64,000 nucleotides of DNA, taken from contig NZ_WAAT01000045.1 in the NCBI RefSeq assembly GCF_008806375.1, positions 1-64,000 of the forward strand, in the 5' to 3' direction. Below are positions 35,403-43,831 of this stretch, piece after piece (the stretch's first letter is position 1; every line of letters starts with the position of its first letter). The translations under genes and the position numbers were made by a program. This DNA comes from Pseudotamlana haliotis. GTDB taxonomy: Bacteria > Bacteroidota > Bacteroidia > Flavobacteriales > Flavobacteriaceae. Below the pieces are notes generated by a model that saw nothing but the letters and a program-made list of their open reading frames with translations, was not told where the DNA came from and searched no databases.

Positions 35403-38303
35403 CTAAGCCCGCATACCTTCAACAAAAACTTCGACAAAGTTTTTCATTTTATCTAGTATCCTTTCGCCTATACTTCGAGCTTTTAAAATACTTGGGCGGT
35501 TGTCTAAACACTTAAATACATCGTCTCTAATGGGCTGTTGGCCGCTATAGATGTAGGCATCTATTAAGGCTTTAAACTGTGCTTTATCTAAATTTTCATC
35601 TTCACAAATTTTGCCTAAAGCTAGTATTTTTTGTTCTTGCCAATAAGTATCAAATGCTTCTTCTATCGTATCTGTATCTTTAATGTTTGGTAAGTTTTCT
35701 TCAATAAATTTTTCAATGAGTTCGCGCTTACTCCTTAATTTCACATCGCCACCTAACAGATCTAAAATAGCTTTTTTCTTAGCTGCAGCTCCTGTAGTTT
35801 TATCTTCTTTTAAGTTTGCTAATAACGTAATGATATAGGCTACATTAATACGGTCGCGATGAATAAGCTCTAACTCAAAATCAATATCATCAAGAATGGA
35901 GACTTTTACTTTTTGAGTATCTCGTTTTACTTTATCGTATAAATCTAAATACTTGCCTTTATAATCTTCAAACTCCTGGGCATCAAGAGGCAAATCTTCC
36001 CAATTAAAATCGGTGTACGATTGTAATACATTTAGGTTTCGCATCAGTTTTCTAAAAACTTGCACAAAAGCAGCCTCTTCTACTTCGCTTTCTAAATCGT
36101 TTACACTTTGGTAGGTTGGTGTTATTTCTTTTAAACCTTCAAAAGCTTCGTCAAACTTCTTAGCGACATCTTCATATTCAGGCATTATAACGACTTCTAT
36201 GGCATCTTTATTAGAAAAGAGTGTAATAGCGTCGTCAGTCGCTTTTTTAAGGTTACGGAAGCACAATATGTTGCCTTGCGACTTCTGTTCGCCTAAAATT
36301 CTATTAGTTCGGGAAAAGGCTTGTATTAAACCGTGCTGTTTTAAGTTTTTATCCACATACAAGGTATTCACCTTTTTGGCATCAAAACCAGTAAGCATCA
36401 TATTCACGACGATAACCAAATCTAAACGGTCTTTTTCATCGTTAAAAGTAATCTTCTCACGTTCTTTTAAACGCTTGCTAATATCTTTAAAGTACCCTTC
36501 AAATAACTTACCGTCTTTGGTGGTAAATTTGGTATTATACATTTGGTTATAATCTTGTATAAAACCTTCTAATTTATCTCTAGTATGACTGCTTTGATAA
36601 GCCGTTTGTGGTTCTGCAGCTTGTTGGAGTTCTTCATCGGGTAAATAGTCTTGAGCATCAAAAGCGTCTTCATTGGCGCCATAAGTAAAAATAGTCGCAA
36701 TACGTAAATCATGCTCTCCTGCAGCTTTCTTTTGCTGAAACATCTCGTAATATGCCATAGCAGCATCAATACTACTTACCGCAAATAGTGCTGAGTAGGC
36801 TTTACTAAATGTTTTTCTATCGTGGTTGGTAATAATATAATTGGTTACCGACTCGATGTATTTCGGGTCGTCGAATACTTCTTTTTTGTCGATGTCCTCG
36901 ACCATCAGATCAAACTGTGGTTTGTTTTTATGCTTAAACACACGGTAATATTCAATACCAAAACGCAATACATTTTCGTCTCGTATGGCATCGGTAATCA
37001 CGTATTTATGTAAACAATTACCAAATAAATCTTTGGTGGTGCGTTTCCCTAAATCGTTTTTAGAGGCATTGTCGGCAAAAATGGGTGTTCCCGTAAAACC
37101 AAATAACTGACTGCCACTAAAAAACTCTGTAATCCTACCGTGTGTTTCTCCAAACTGACTGCGGTGGCATTCATCAAAAATAAACACAAAACGTTCGTTT
37201 TTTAAGGGTGCTAATTGCGAACGGTAATGTCCAGAAATGGCATTATTCAATTTTTGTATGGTGGTAATAATTAAGTCGGAATCTTTAGCATGCCCTTTTT
37301 TGTCTTTGTGCTTGCCCAAAAACTGATTAACCAAACTTGTTGTATTATCGGTAGAATCTACACTGCCTGCTTTAAAGGCATTAAATTCCTTCATGGTTTG
37401 GTAATCTAAATCTTTACGATCTACCACGAAAACCACTTTATAAACCTCGGGCAAATCCATTAAAATCTGACTCGTTTTAAAAGACGTTAAGGTTTTACCA
37501 GAACCTGTGGTATGCCATATATAAGCATTTTCGGTTGTGGTTTTAACTTGTTTAATAAGCGCTTCGGTAGCAAAATACTGGTATGGCCTAAGCACCATTA
37601 ATATTTTATGTGTTTCGTTTATTACAATATAATGCGCTATCATTTTACCCAAGTGGTCTGGGTTTAAAAAGGCCTTAGCAAAAGCATCTAACTCTGTAAT
37701 GTTTTTATTGGTTGCATCTGCCCAAAAGAAGGTTTGTTTAACAGATTGCAGGGCGTTATTTGCTAAATATTTGGTGTTTCCGCCATTACTAATTACGAAA
37801 AGTTGTACATATTGAAACAGCCCATGATTGCTCCAAAAGGAATGTTTTTGATAGCGATTTATTTGATTAAAAGCTTCCTTCATTTCAATCCCTCTGCGCT
37901 TTAATTCTATTTGCACTAAGGGCAAACCATTTACCAATAGTGTTACATCGTATCGGTTTTTAAACGATCCTTCTTGTGTGACTTGGTTAGTGACTTGAAA
38001 CTTGTTTGTGTTCCAATTTTCGGAATCAAAAAACTGCACATAGGCAATATCTCCGTTTTCTTTTGTGAAGCTAAAACGATCTCTTAAGGTTTTGGCTTTA
38101 TCGAACACATTGCCTTTTGCCAAATGGTTTAATATACCATCAAACTCTTTAGGCGTGTAGGTTGTTTTATTAAACCCTTCTAACTGTGTTTTTAAATTGG
38201 AAACCAAGGTATCGCCATCTGGAATTGCAACAGGCTGATACCCTAAACCAATTAACTGTTGGATTAGGTTGTTCTCTAAGGCTAATTCTGATTGATGACT
38301 CAT
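35403..38303 (-). CDS. hsdR: Type I restriction endonuclease, R subunit
   Basis: The 966-residue motor and nuclease subunit. An N-terminal PD-(D/E)xK nuclease has D119 and E133-x-K135 in VQIELKRRG. The helicase core has Walker A TGSGKT (266-271), DECH box in FDECHRSQFGE, and a later FSRTNRILGE. A C-terminal helical region binds the core enzyme. All parts are intact. The complex with HsdM and HsdS translocates DNA and cuts far from its recognition site. It is the last gene of the leftward cluster, 2 bases after the Fic gene, so the two are cotranscribed. Confidence 0.95.
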   Translation of the reverse strand: MSHQSELALENNLIQQLIGLGYQPVAIPDGDTLVSNLKTQLEGFNKTTYTPKEFDGILNHLAKGNVFDKAKTLRDRFSFTKENGDIAYVQFFDSENWNTNKFQVTNQVTQEGSFKNRYDVTLLVNGLPLVQIELKRRGIEMKEAFNQINRYQKHSFWSNHGLFQYVQLFVISNGGNTKYLANNALQSVKQTFFWADATNKNITELDAFAKAFLNPDHLGKMIAHYIVINETHKILMVLRPYQYFATEALIKQVKTTTENAYIWHTTGSGKTLTSFKTSQILMDLPEVYKVVFVVDRKDLDYQTMKEFNAFKAGSVDSTDNTTSLVNQFLGKHKDKKGHAKDSDLIITTIQKLNNAISGHYRSQLAPLKNERFVFIFDECHRSQFGETHGRITEFFSGSQLFGFTGTPIFADNASKNDLGKRTTKDLFGNCLHKYVITDAIRDENVLRFGIEYYRVFKHKNKPQFDLMVEDIDKKEVFDDPKYIESVTNYIITNHDRKTFSKAYSALFAVSSIDAAMAYYEMFQQKKAAGEHDLRIATIFTYGANEDAFDAQDYLPDEELQQAAEPQTAYQSSHTRDKLEGFIQDYNQMYNTKFTTKDGKLFEGYFKDISKRLKEREKITFNDEKDRLDLVIVVNMMLTGFDAKKVNTLYVDKNLKQHGLIQAFSRTNRILGEQKSQGNILCFRNLKKATDDAITLFSNKDAIEVVIMPEYEDVAKKFDEAFEGLKEITPTYQSVNDLESEVEEAAFVQVFRKLMRNLNVLQSYTDFNWEDLPLDAQEFEDYKGKYLDLYDKVKRDTQKVKVSILDDIDFELELIHRDRINVAYIITLLANLKEDKTTGAAAKKKAILDLLGGDVKLRSKRELIEKFIEENLPNIKDTDTIEEAFDTYWQEQKILALGKICEDENLDKAQFKALIDAYIYSGQQPIRDDVFKCLDNRPSILKARSIGERILDKMKNFVEVFVEGMRA

Positions 38304-38305
38304 AA

Positions 38306-39844
38306 TTAGGAATTAAATATAGATTTGTATGTATCCTCGATCTCAATAACCTCTGAGTCCTTAAGGGATACAAATTCTTTTTCTCGGGCTCGTCTTGAAA
38401 GTGCGCCATTATTTTGTTCTAGAAAACGAACTAGAAGTGCCACTAATGTGTCAGGCATTTCAAATTCCTCATCTAAATAGCTTTTAAACGCATCGTAATG
38501 TGTGAGGTAAATAATCTCTTTAGGTATAATGTTTTCTATCGTATCATCTACACAATCATACAGAAATTCGGCTTGTTTGGTGACATCAAAATATCTGTAA
38601 TAATCTAAAGTATCGTTTAGTACGTTTACGTTATGATCTTTAGTTTCTTCCCATTGAATAAAATCTAATAAAGGGTAAGAATACTGCTCTAATACCTTTC
38701 GGTAATCGTCTATATGATCTAAAATTGAAGCGGATACTGGAAAAATTAGACCTTGCTGAGAAAACCGTTTTTTAGCAAGTACATGATGAATTAAGTATCT
38801 GTGAATCCTGCCATTCCCATCTTCAAAGGGATGCATAAACACAAAGCCAAAAGCTGTAATTGTTGCGGTTAAAACAGCATCTAAGTCGCTATGTATTAAT
38901 TTAGTATTGGTTGTAAGAAGTCCTGAGACTAACTGATCTAGATCTTCCCATTTTGCTGAAATATGATTAGGTAAGGGCGCACCAGAAGATCGGTCATGCT
39001 CACCAATAAAACCACCTTTTTTACGAAATCCCATATCTACAAAGCGATCATTTTCAATAACGGCTTGTTGTAAGCGTATTAATTCGTCCTTGGTTAAATT
39101 TTTAGTTCCTGCCTGACCAATGGCTTGTCCCCATCGTGCAGCGCGTTTACTTTTAGGACTTTCGCCCTCTATGGTGAATGACGCTTTAGAATCTTTTAAC
39201 AAAAGAAATGCAGACGTTCTTTGTAACACATCTTTTCTTAAACCACTTAAATAGCTTGCTTTTTTTTCTGAATATTTTTCGGAAATATAATGTTCTAGTT
39301 TTTTCGATTTTCGAATTAACGGACAGTAATCAATGGTGCCTGGCAGGTTATTAATAATTCTGTGACGTGGTGAGCTCACGCCTTCAATGGCGAATTGTAA
39401 TTTTTCATCTATTAATGGAACGGCCTTTTTTATGGTTAAATCTGGTATGTCTAATTTTTCATTCATTAGCCACTCGTACAAAAACCATATTTTTCGGCTG
39501 TACATTCCAGTTGGCTCTATTTGTAATAGGTCTTTAACTGCTGTTTTGTTCAGTTTTTCGAATAGCTTTTTAAAAATTAAGAGGTTAACGCCTTCATATT
39601 TTAAGGCAAAGACCAATTGTTTGTAAATAGATTCTTCTGGTTTGTATTTTGGCGTAAACACTTTCCATCCTGCTATGTCGTATTTTTTATTTTTATCACT
39701 TATAACAGATAAAAATTCAGGTATTGGCACCTGCAATTCTAAATGATTAATAAGTGCTCCATAGCCAATAATGATACCTTCTTCGGGAAGTTGTCTTCCG
39801 TGAAAAGCAGGTATTCTTATTGAAATTTGAGTATTTACATGCAT
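38306..39844 (-). CDS. Fic-family AMP-transferase-type protein within the RM cluster
   Basis: A 512-residue Fic protein. The core motif HPFEDGNGRIHR (338-349) has all conserved residues (His, Asp, Gly-Asn-Gly-Arg), so catalysis is expected, usually AMP transfer to a protein hydroxyl. An inhibitory-helix motif, S-x-x-x-E-G within SFTIEGE (222-228), precedes the core as in class II (N-terminally inhibited) Fic proteins. The C-terminal ~100 residues suggest a winged-helix end (RRAREKEFVSL). It lies between hsdS and hsdR with a 2-base gap to hsdR. Fic or similar genes are known passengers in type I loci; the target is unknown. Confidence 0.9.
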   Translation of the reverse strand: MHVNTQISIRIPAFHGRQLPEEGIIIGYGALINHLELQVPIPEFLSVISDKNKKYDIAGWKVFTPKYKPEESIYKQLVFALKYEGVNLLIFKKLFEKLNKTAVKDLLQIEPTGMYSRKIWFLYEWLMNEKLDIPDLTIKKAVPLIDEKLQFAIEGVSSPRHRIINNLPGTIDYCPLIRKSKKLEHYISEKYSEKKASYLSGLRKDVLQRTSAFLLLKDSKASFTIEGESPKSKRAARWGQAIGQAGTKNLTKDELIRLQQAVIENDRFVDMGFRKKGGFIGEHDRSSGAPLPNHISAKWEDLDQLVSGLLTTNTKLIHSDLDAVLTATITAFGFVFMHPFEDGNGRIHRYLIHHVLAKKRFSQQGLIFPVSASILDHIDDYRKVLEQYSYPLLDFIQWEETKDHNVNVLNDTLDYYRYFDVTKQAEFLYDCVDDTIENIIPKEIIYLTHYDAFKSYLDEEFEMPDTLVALLVRFLEQNNGALSRRAREKEFVSLKDSEVIEIEDTYKSIFNS

Positions 39845-39858
39845 TGTTTAAGAATTTC

Positions 39859-39948
39859 AGGTATTCAAATATAGATGAAAAATAGGTTTTTATTATGAAA
39901 AACAGGTATTTTATCTAGGTATTTGAGAATAATAGGTTTTTAGTAGGT
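39859..39948. promoter_or_regulatory. Repeated AGGTATT/AGGTTTT motifs upstream of the Fic gene
   Basis: Six occurrences of AGGTATT, AGGTTTT or AGGTTC start at 39859, 39884, 39904, 39917, 39934 and 39945, all in the same orientation, 11-25 bases apart. They fill the promoter region of the Fic-hsdR unit, read toward lower coordinates. Regular AGGT motifs of this kind could be operator sites for a repressor. The role is inferred. Confidence 0.35.
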
Positions 39949-39985
39949 TCAAAAAACTGTGAGCACCCCAACCTCGCAGTGACAG

Positions 39986-40276
39986 TTACATAACATCGTC
40001 ATACAAATCCAACCACTCCGGATTCACATCTTCAATTAACGCCACTTTTTTAGCGCGATTCCCTGCCTTTAATTGTTTCTCTCTGCCTATAGCGTCGCCT
40101 ATCATTTGAAAGGTTTCAAAATACACTAACTTATTTAAATTGTACCGCGCACTAAACGATTTTTTATCATGCTTTTCTTTATGTTCCTGTATACGCCGAC
40201 TTAAATTGTTAGTCACACCAACATATAATGTGGTGTTATTCCTATTGGTTATTATGTAAACATATCCTGGTGTCAT
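39986..40276 (-). CDS. GIY-YIG domain protein
   Basis: About 96 residues from the ATG at 40276, chosen because it puts GYVYIITN and LYVGVTNNLSRRI, the GIY-YIG hallmark, at the N-terminus as in the UPF0213/YhbQ-like group. A later GREKQLKAG carries the expected Glu region. The family is a small nuclease fold found in repair and mobile elements; free-standing members are frequent in Bacteroidota. It lies between hsdS and the Fic gene. REP-like repeats lie just upstream of its start and a half-copy just downstream. It may have come in with those repeats. Confidence 0.88.
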   Translation of the reverse strand: MTPGYVYIITNRNNTTLYVGVTNNLSRRIQEHKEKHDKKSFSARYNLNKLVYFETFQMIGDAIGREKQLKAGNRAKKVALIEDVNPEWLDLYDDVM

Positions 40277-40292
40277 AATGTTAATTCTTACC

Positions 40293-40446
40293 GTCATTGC
40301 GAGGAGGTACGACGAAGCAATCTCACCAATCGTACACGTCATTGCGAGCGCAGTGAAGCAATCTCACCATGCACCCCCGTGTCCCTTTTCGTGTTTCCTG
40401 CTCCCTCTCAAGAGACTGCCGCGGTCGTGCCTCCCTCGCAGTGACG
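40293..40446. repeat. Cluster of three REP-like repeats
   Basis: Copy 1 at 40293-40325 begins GTCATTGCGAGGAGGTACG and ends GAAGCAATCTCA. Copy 2 at 40338-40366 is shorter (GTCATTGCGAGCGCAGTG then AAGCAATCTCA). Copy 3 at 40411-40446 is inverted, ending CTCGCAGTGACG. The direct and inverted copies can pair across the gap. A half-copy (CCTCGCAGTGAC) lies at 39973-39984, after the GIY-YIG gene. These match a repeat class common in Bacteroidota intergenic DNA. Confidence 0.75.
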
Positions 40447-40449
40447 CCT

Positions 40450-41856
40450 CTACACAAACATTTGCTGCAACAGCCCTTTTTTAAAGCTTTGCGTTTGGCT
40501 TATTTGGGTATTTACAGCTTCAATTTTAGTGTCTATACTTGATAAAAAACTGGCTATCTTTTGTTGTTCTTCGAGGCACGGGATATTCACCTTTAACTTA
40601 TTCAATGATTCCTGATTAATATTAGTATTAGCGCTAGATGTAGCATAAGAAAGAAGTTCTTTTCTAAAAGACTGAGAGCTAAAACAGTATTTTTTATACT
40701 CTAGAATTAGATTATTAGTTTGGTCTCGATAACGAATCAAAAACCCACTATAAACCGTGTTAAGCAAGTCTTCACGTACAACTACAGCTTCTCCCACTCC
40801 TGTTCTTTTTACAGAAGATCTTATAAACAAGACATCTCCTTTAAGAACACTATAACTCTCTTTCTCTTTGTCGGTTGAATTCACTAAATCAAATGATTTA
40901 TTCTGAATTTCTGATTTCCCGAAAACATCCATTAAATTGACAAATGGAGAGCCATATCCAAATTCTTTTTTATCTTTATTTAAACCGTTCTTTAAAAAAC
41001 CAATCTCCCCCAATCGTTTCTCCTCCCAATTAGGATATTTGGTTTGGTTAGCATCAGTTTGCTTCGTCGTGCCGTCTCGCAAAGACGCCTTGGAATGTGT
41101 TTCCGTAAAGCCATCTGGTTTAAAACGAAGTTTACCGCTAAACAGTTGTTGCATCACACCTTTTTTGTATTGCTCTAATAAAGCTTCCTTTTTGGTGAGT
41201 TGCTGTATTTTTTTATCTACCGATGATAAAAATGTGGCTATTTTTTGTTGTTCTGGGAGGGTTGGGACTGTTAATTTTAATTTTAGTAAATCTTTGGTGT
41301 AGATAGCCGCAACACTAGTCGTTCCTGTCGCTAATCTTCTCAAACCTTTAATTCCTTGAAAAGAATTCAATCGATAATTCATAAAAAAATTATTTTCAAA
41401 TTTAATATACATCAAATTCGAATTATAAAATGCTCTTGGTAATTCATTCCTCCAAATTGAAACTTTACCAACTAAATCCAAAGTATTCCTCGTATTAAAA
41501 AACAAATCTCCAAATTGAATTAAATCTTTGTCGTTTAAAGATTCTCCTTCCTCTACATACTGAATTTTATCTAATGAAATATTACCTCTTCCTAAGTTTC
41601 CCATTTTTATCAATGGATTTTCATTAGGGGTTTCATTATTAGCATAATTCCCTCCCAAGCGGGAAGATTTTAATAAATGACCAAATCGTTTACTTTCCCA
41701 CTCCCCTTCAAACTCCTTGAATCGTAGTTTTGGGATGTGTTTGGAGGGGTTTGTTGTTGGGGTTGGGTTCATAAAGGTGGTTTTTGGTTTTCGGTTTGCT
41801 TGATGGTTTTTGGTTGCTTCATGAGTTTGCTTCGTCGTTCCTCCTCGCAAGGACAT
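40450..41856 (-). CDS. hsdS: Type I restriction-modification specificity subunit
   Basis: Up to 468 residues with two target-recognition domains and conserved helices: TLPEQQKIATFLSSVDKKIQQ after TRD1 and CLEEQQKIASFLSSIDTKIEA after TRD2. TRD1 covers about 45-200 and TRD2 about 275-420, each choosing half of a bipartite DNA target. The ATG at 41856 lies inside a REP-like repeat. The next ATG (41772) gives MNPTPTTNPSKHIPKLRFKEF, a typical HsdS start, and is the likelier one (440 residues). A second repeat-derived peptide (KASLRDGTTKQTD) sits in the linker between TRDs at ~257-267. Downstream of hsdM, as usual. Confidence 0.93.
   Translation of the reverse strand: MSLRGGTTKQTHEATKNHQANRKPKTTFMNPTPTTNPSKHIPKLRFKEFEGEWESKRFGHLLKSSRLGGNYANNETPNENPLIKMGNLGRGNISLDKIQYVEEGESLNDKDLIQFGDLFFNTRNTLDLVGKVSIWRNELPRAFYNSNLMYIKFENNFFMNYRLNSFQGIKGLRRLATGTTSVAAIYTKDLLKLKLTVPTLPEQQKIATFLSSVDKKIQQLTKKEALLEQYKKGVMQQLFSGKLRFKPDGFTETHSKASLRDGTTKQTDANQTKYPNWEEKRLGEIGFLKNGLNKDKKEFGYGSPFVNLMDVFGKSEIQNKSFDLVNSTDKEKESYSVLKGDVLFIRSSVKRTGVGEAVVVREDLLNTVYSGFLIRYRDQTNNLILEYKKYCFSSQSFRKELLSYATSSANTNINQESLNKLKVNIPCLEEQQKIASFLSSIDTKIEAVNTQISQTQSFKKGLLQQMFV
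41056..41088. repeat. REP-like repeat inside hsdS, in frame
   Basis: Read on the minus strand it is GCGTCTTTGCGAGACGGCAC followed by GACGAAGCAAACT, a clear copy of the consensus seen at 40293-40325. It is translated in the hsdS frame as ASLRDGTTKQT, between the two target-recognition domains. Confidence 0.75.
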
Positions 41857-41881
41857 CTCGCAAGGACAGCTCGCAAGGACG
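41824..41881. repeat. REP-like repeat and 13-nt tandem at the hsdM-hsdS junction
   Basis: A REP copy (41824-41856) reads, on the minus strand, GTCCTTGCGAGGAGGAACGA then CGAAGCAAACT, and supplies the upstream ATG of hsdS. Its 5' part is repeated: TCGCAAGGAC occurs at 41845-41854, 41858-41867 and 41871-41880, a 13-base period that ends at the hsdM stop. The tandem could change copy number by slippage. Confidence 0.75.
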
Positions 41882-43483
41882 TTAAAACGGTGTATTAATG
41901 CCTAATTGCTTACAGAAATCGGCTATAGTGGCATCGGTGCTTTGCATATCTGCATCTAAGGCTTTAAGATCTGTGGTTACGGCATTTAAATCTATAGGTT
42001 CTTCTTCCTCAAACGTATCGACATAGCGGGGTATGTTTAGGTTGTAATCGTTTTCAGCAACTTCCTTAAGTGTGGCTACGTAACTGTATTTGTCAATGGC
42101 TTCATGAGATGCTTCGCTTTCACTTCGACTGCGCTCTGCATGACAGTAGGATTTATAGGTATCTATTATTTTAGCAATATCTTCTTCACGTAAGTAGTTT
42201 TGTGTTTTTACTTTTTCGAAATATTGGCTGCTATCTATAAACAGGATATGGTCTTTGTGTTGGCGTTCTTTTTTAAACACTAAAATACAGGTAGGAATAC
42301 TGGTGCCATAAAATATATTGGCAGGCAAGCCTATAACAGCATCTAAATAATTACGGTCTTTAATTAAGTATTTACGAATATGGCCTTCGGCTGCACCTCT
42401 AAACAACACCCCATGTGGTAGTACAACCGCCATGGTACCGTTATCGGCTAACTGATGCACCATATGCTGTACAAATGCGAAATCGGCTTTAGAGCTTGGT
42501 GCTAGTTTTCCGTAAGCAGAAAACCGATCGTCACTCATAAACAAAGCATTGGCACTCCACTTGGCAGAAAATGGCGGATTGGCTACAATAGCCTCAAAAC
42601 GTAAGTCTTCGTGTTGTGGTTTTTCTAAAGTGTTTTCGTTTTTTATGTCGAACTTGTTGTAATGCACATCGTGCATAATCATATTCATTCGGCATAAGTT
42701 ATAGGTGGTTGGGTTCATTTCTTGCCCGTAAAACGCACTAACGTCTTTAACTTCTTTAGCGACACGTAACAACAATGAGCCTGAACCACAAGTAGGATCG
42801 TAAACCGATTTTAATTGGTCTTTCCCAACCGTTACTAACTTAGATAAGACTTTAGACACCTGTTGCGGGGTATAAAACTCGCCTGCTTTTTTCCCTGCAC
42901 CACTAGCAAACTGCCCGATAAGATATTCGTAAGCATCTCCCAAGACATCACTATCGGTATTTTCTAAGTCGAAATCGATCTGATCTAAATGCGCCAAAAC
43001 TTTTACAATGAGTTCGTTTTTATCGTTTTCAGATTTCCCTAATTTAGAACTTGTTAAATCTAAATCTTCAAACAGATTTCCAAAATCGTCTTCACTTTCC
43101 GATCCCATAGTGCTTTGCTCGATATGCGTAAGCACTTTAGATAAATCGCTTAATATAAATTGATTTTTACCGCCTGCATTTCCTCGACGTGCCAATTCAG
43201 AAAATAATTCTGAAGGTGCTAAGAAATACCCCAATTTATCTAAAGCAGCATCTCTTAACGCCTCTAATAATTCGGCTTCTTGCTCATGCCCTTCAACCTC
43301 TGAAAAGGTTAAACCATCTGGCTCTAAAATCTCGTTTGCGTAGAGCTCCATTTTTCTACTTAAATACTTATAGAAAATAAAACCTAGTATGTAATCTCTA
43401 AAATCATCGGCGTCCATTTTACCTCTTAGGGTGTTGGCAATGTTCCAGAGTTGTTGTTCTAATTGTTGTTTTTGTTCTGTCAT
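41882..43483 (-). CDS. hsdM: Type I restriction-modification DNA methyltransferase subunit
   Basis: The 533-residue N6-adenine methyltransferase. An N-terminal HsdM_N helical domain (WNIANTLRGKMDADDFRDYI) precedes the catalytic core. That core has the AdoMet motif DPTCGSG (229-235) and the catalytic NPPF (302-305). It forms an M2S complex with HsdS for modification and M2S-R2 for restriction. Residues ~446-459 (CHAERSRSESEASH) are encoded by a REP-like repeat and are not expected in relatives; the sequence resumes normally with DKYSYVATLKEVAENDYNLN. First gene of the leftward cluster. Confidence 0.95.
   Translation of the reverse strand: MTEQKQQLEQQLWNIANTLRGKMDADDFRDYILGFIFYKYLSRKMELYANEILEPDGLTFSEVEGHEQEAELLEALRDAALDKLGYFLAPSELFSELARRGNAGGKNQFILSDLSKVLTHIEQSTMGSESEDDFGNLFEDLDLTSSKLGKSENDKNELIVKVLAHLDQIDFDLENTDSDVLGDAYEYLIGQFASGAGKKAGEFYTPQQVSKVLSKLVTVGKDQLKSVYDPTCGSGSLLLRVAKEVKDVSAFYGQEMNPTTYNLCRMNMIMHDVHYNKFDIKNENTLEKPQHEDLRFEAIVANPPFSAKWSANALFMSDDRFSAYGKLAPSSKADFAFVQHMVHQLADNGTMAVVLPHGVLFRGAAEGHIRKYLIKDRNYLDAVIGLPANIFYGTSIPTCILVFKKERQHKDHILFIDSSQYFEKVKTQNYLREEDIAKIIDTYKSYCHAERSRSESEASHEAIDKYSYVATLKEVAENDYNLNIPRYVDTFEEEEPIDLNAVTTDLKALDADMQSTDATIADFCKQLGINTPF
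42106..42145. repeat. REP-like repeat inside hsdM, in frame
   Basis: On the minus strand it reads TGTCATGCAGAGCGCAGTCG, then AAGTGAAAGCGAAGCATCTC. This matches another common Bacteroidota dispersed repeat (TGTCATGC-GAGCGCAGTCGAAG-CATCTC) with a small internal duplication. It is translated in frame as CHAERSRSESEASH, in the C-terminal part of HsdM after the catalytic core. Confidence 0.7.
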
Positions 43484-43754
43484 TTTTCGGTGTAAAAACT
43501 TAAATACCTACAACTCATATGCTGTAATATGGTATGTATTGCAATATAATTACTTTAAGTAATTAAATGACTGCTAAAAAGAGATTGTTGTATAAATATA
43601 GAATTATATAATGAACATGGAAGCGCTATTGGGTAACTTTTAATTAAGAGCTAGTTACTCTTAAAAACCAACATGCTCACCCATAGTATTTAAAAAATCT
43701 TCTATGCTTTTTTGAAGCGTAATAGGGAGGGATCATTAAATTGAAAGCGCGCGC
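43484..43754. other. Region upstream of hsdM, left of the integrative element
   Basis: No gene is seen. The part close to hsdM carries repeated ATATGCTGTAATATGG / TATGTATTGCAATAT-like stretches (about 43517-43550), which may hold the hsdM promoter or operator. A small stem AAGAG/CTCTT lies near 43650-43662. After excision of the element, the mnmE 3' end would join directly to this sequence. Confidence 0.4.
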
Positions 43755-43775
43755 TTATTTTCCAATACAGAAATT
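43755..43775. other. Left attachment site (att) of the mnmE element
   Basis: TTATTTTCCAATACAGAA followed by ATT. It matches 52523-52543 in 20 of 21 positions, the difference being T instead of G at the seventh base. Read on the minus strand it gives TTCTGTATTGGAAAATAA, which still encodes FCIGK plus a stop. This is the duplicated end of mnmE left by integration. Confidence 0.85.
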
Positions 43776-43810
43776 GATTTTAACTGACTTACAGATACTT
43801 ATATGTATCG

Positions 43811-43831
43811 AGGTACAATTAAGGTACTAAA
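43811..43831. promoter_or_regulatory. Left arm-type integrase site pair
   Basis: AGGTACAATT at 43811-43820 and AGGTACTAAA at 43822-43831 form a direct repeat with an 11-base period. A similar pair occurs at the other end (52396-52416) in the same orientation. A short palindrome (GATACTTATATGTATC) lies just before, near 43794-43809. Confidence 0.6.

Noticed and set aside
41844-41881. Possible CRISPR-like repeats
   Set aside because: The units are 10-13 bases with almost no spacer and derive from a REP element. There are no cas genes nearby.
35403-43483. Type I RM cluster as part of the mnmE element
   Set aside because: It lies outside the 43755-52543 repeats, and I found no further copy of the att core to its left in the window. 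It may be older or separately acquired.
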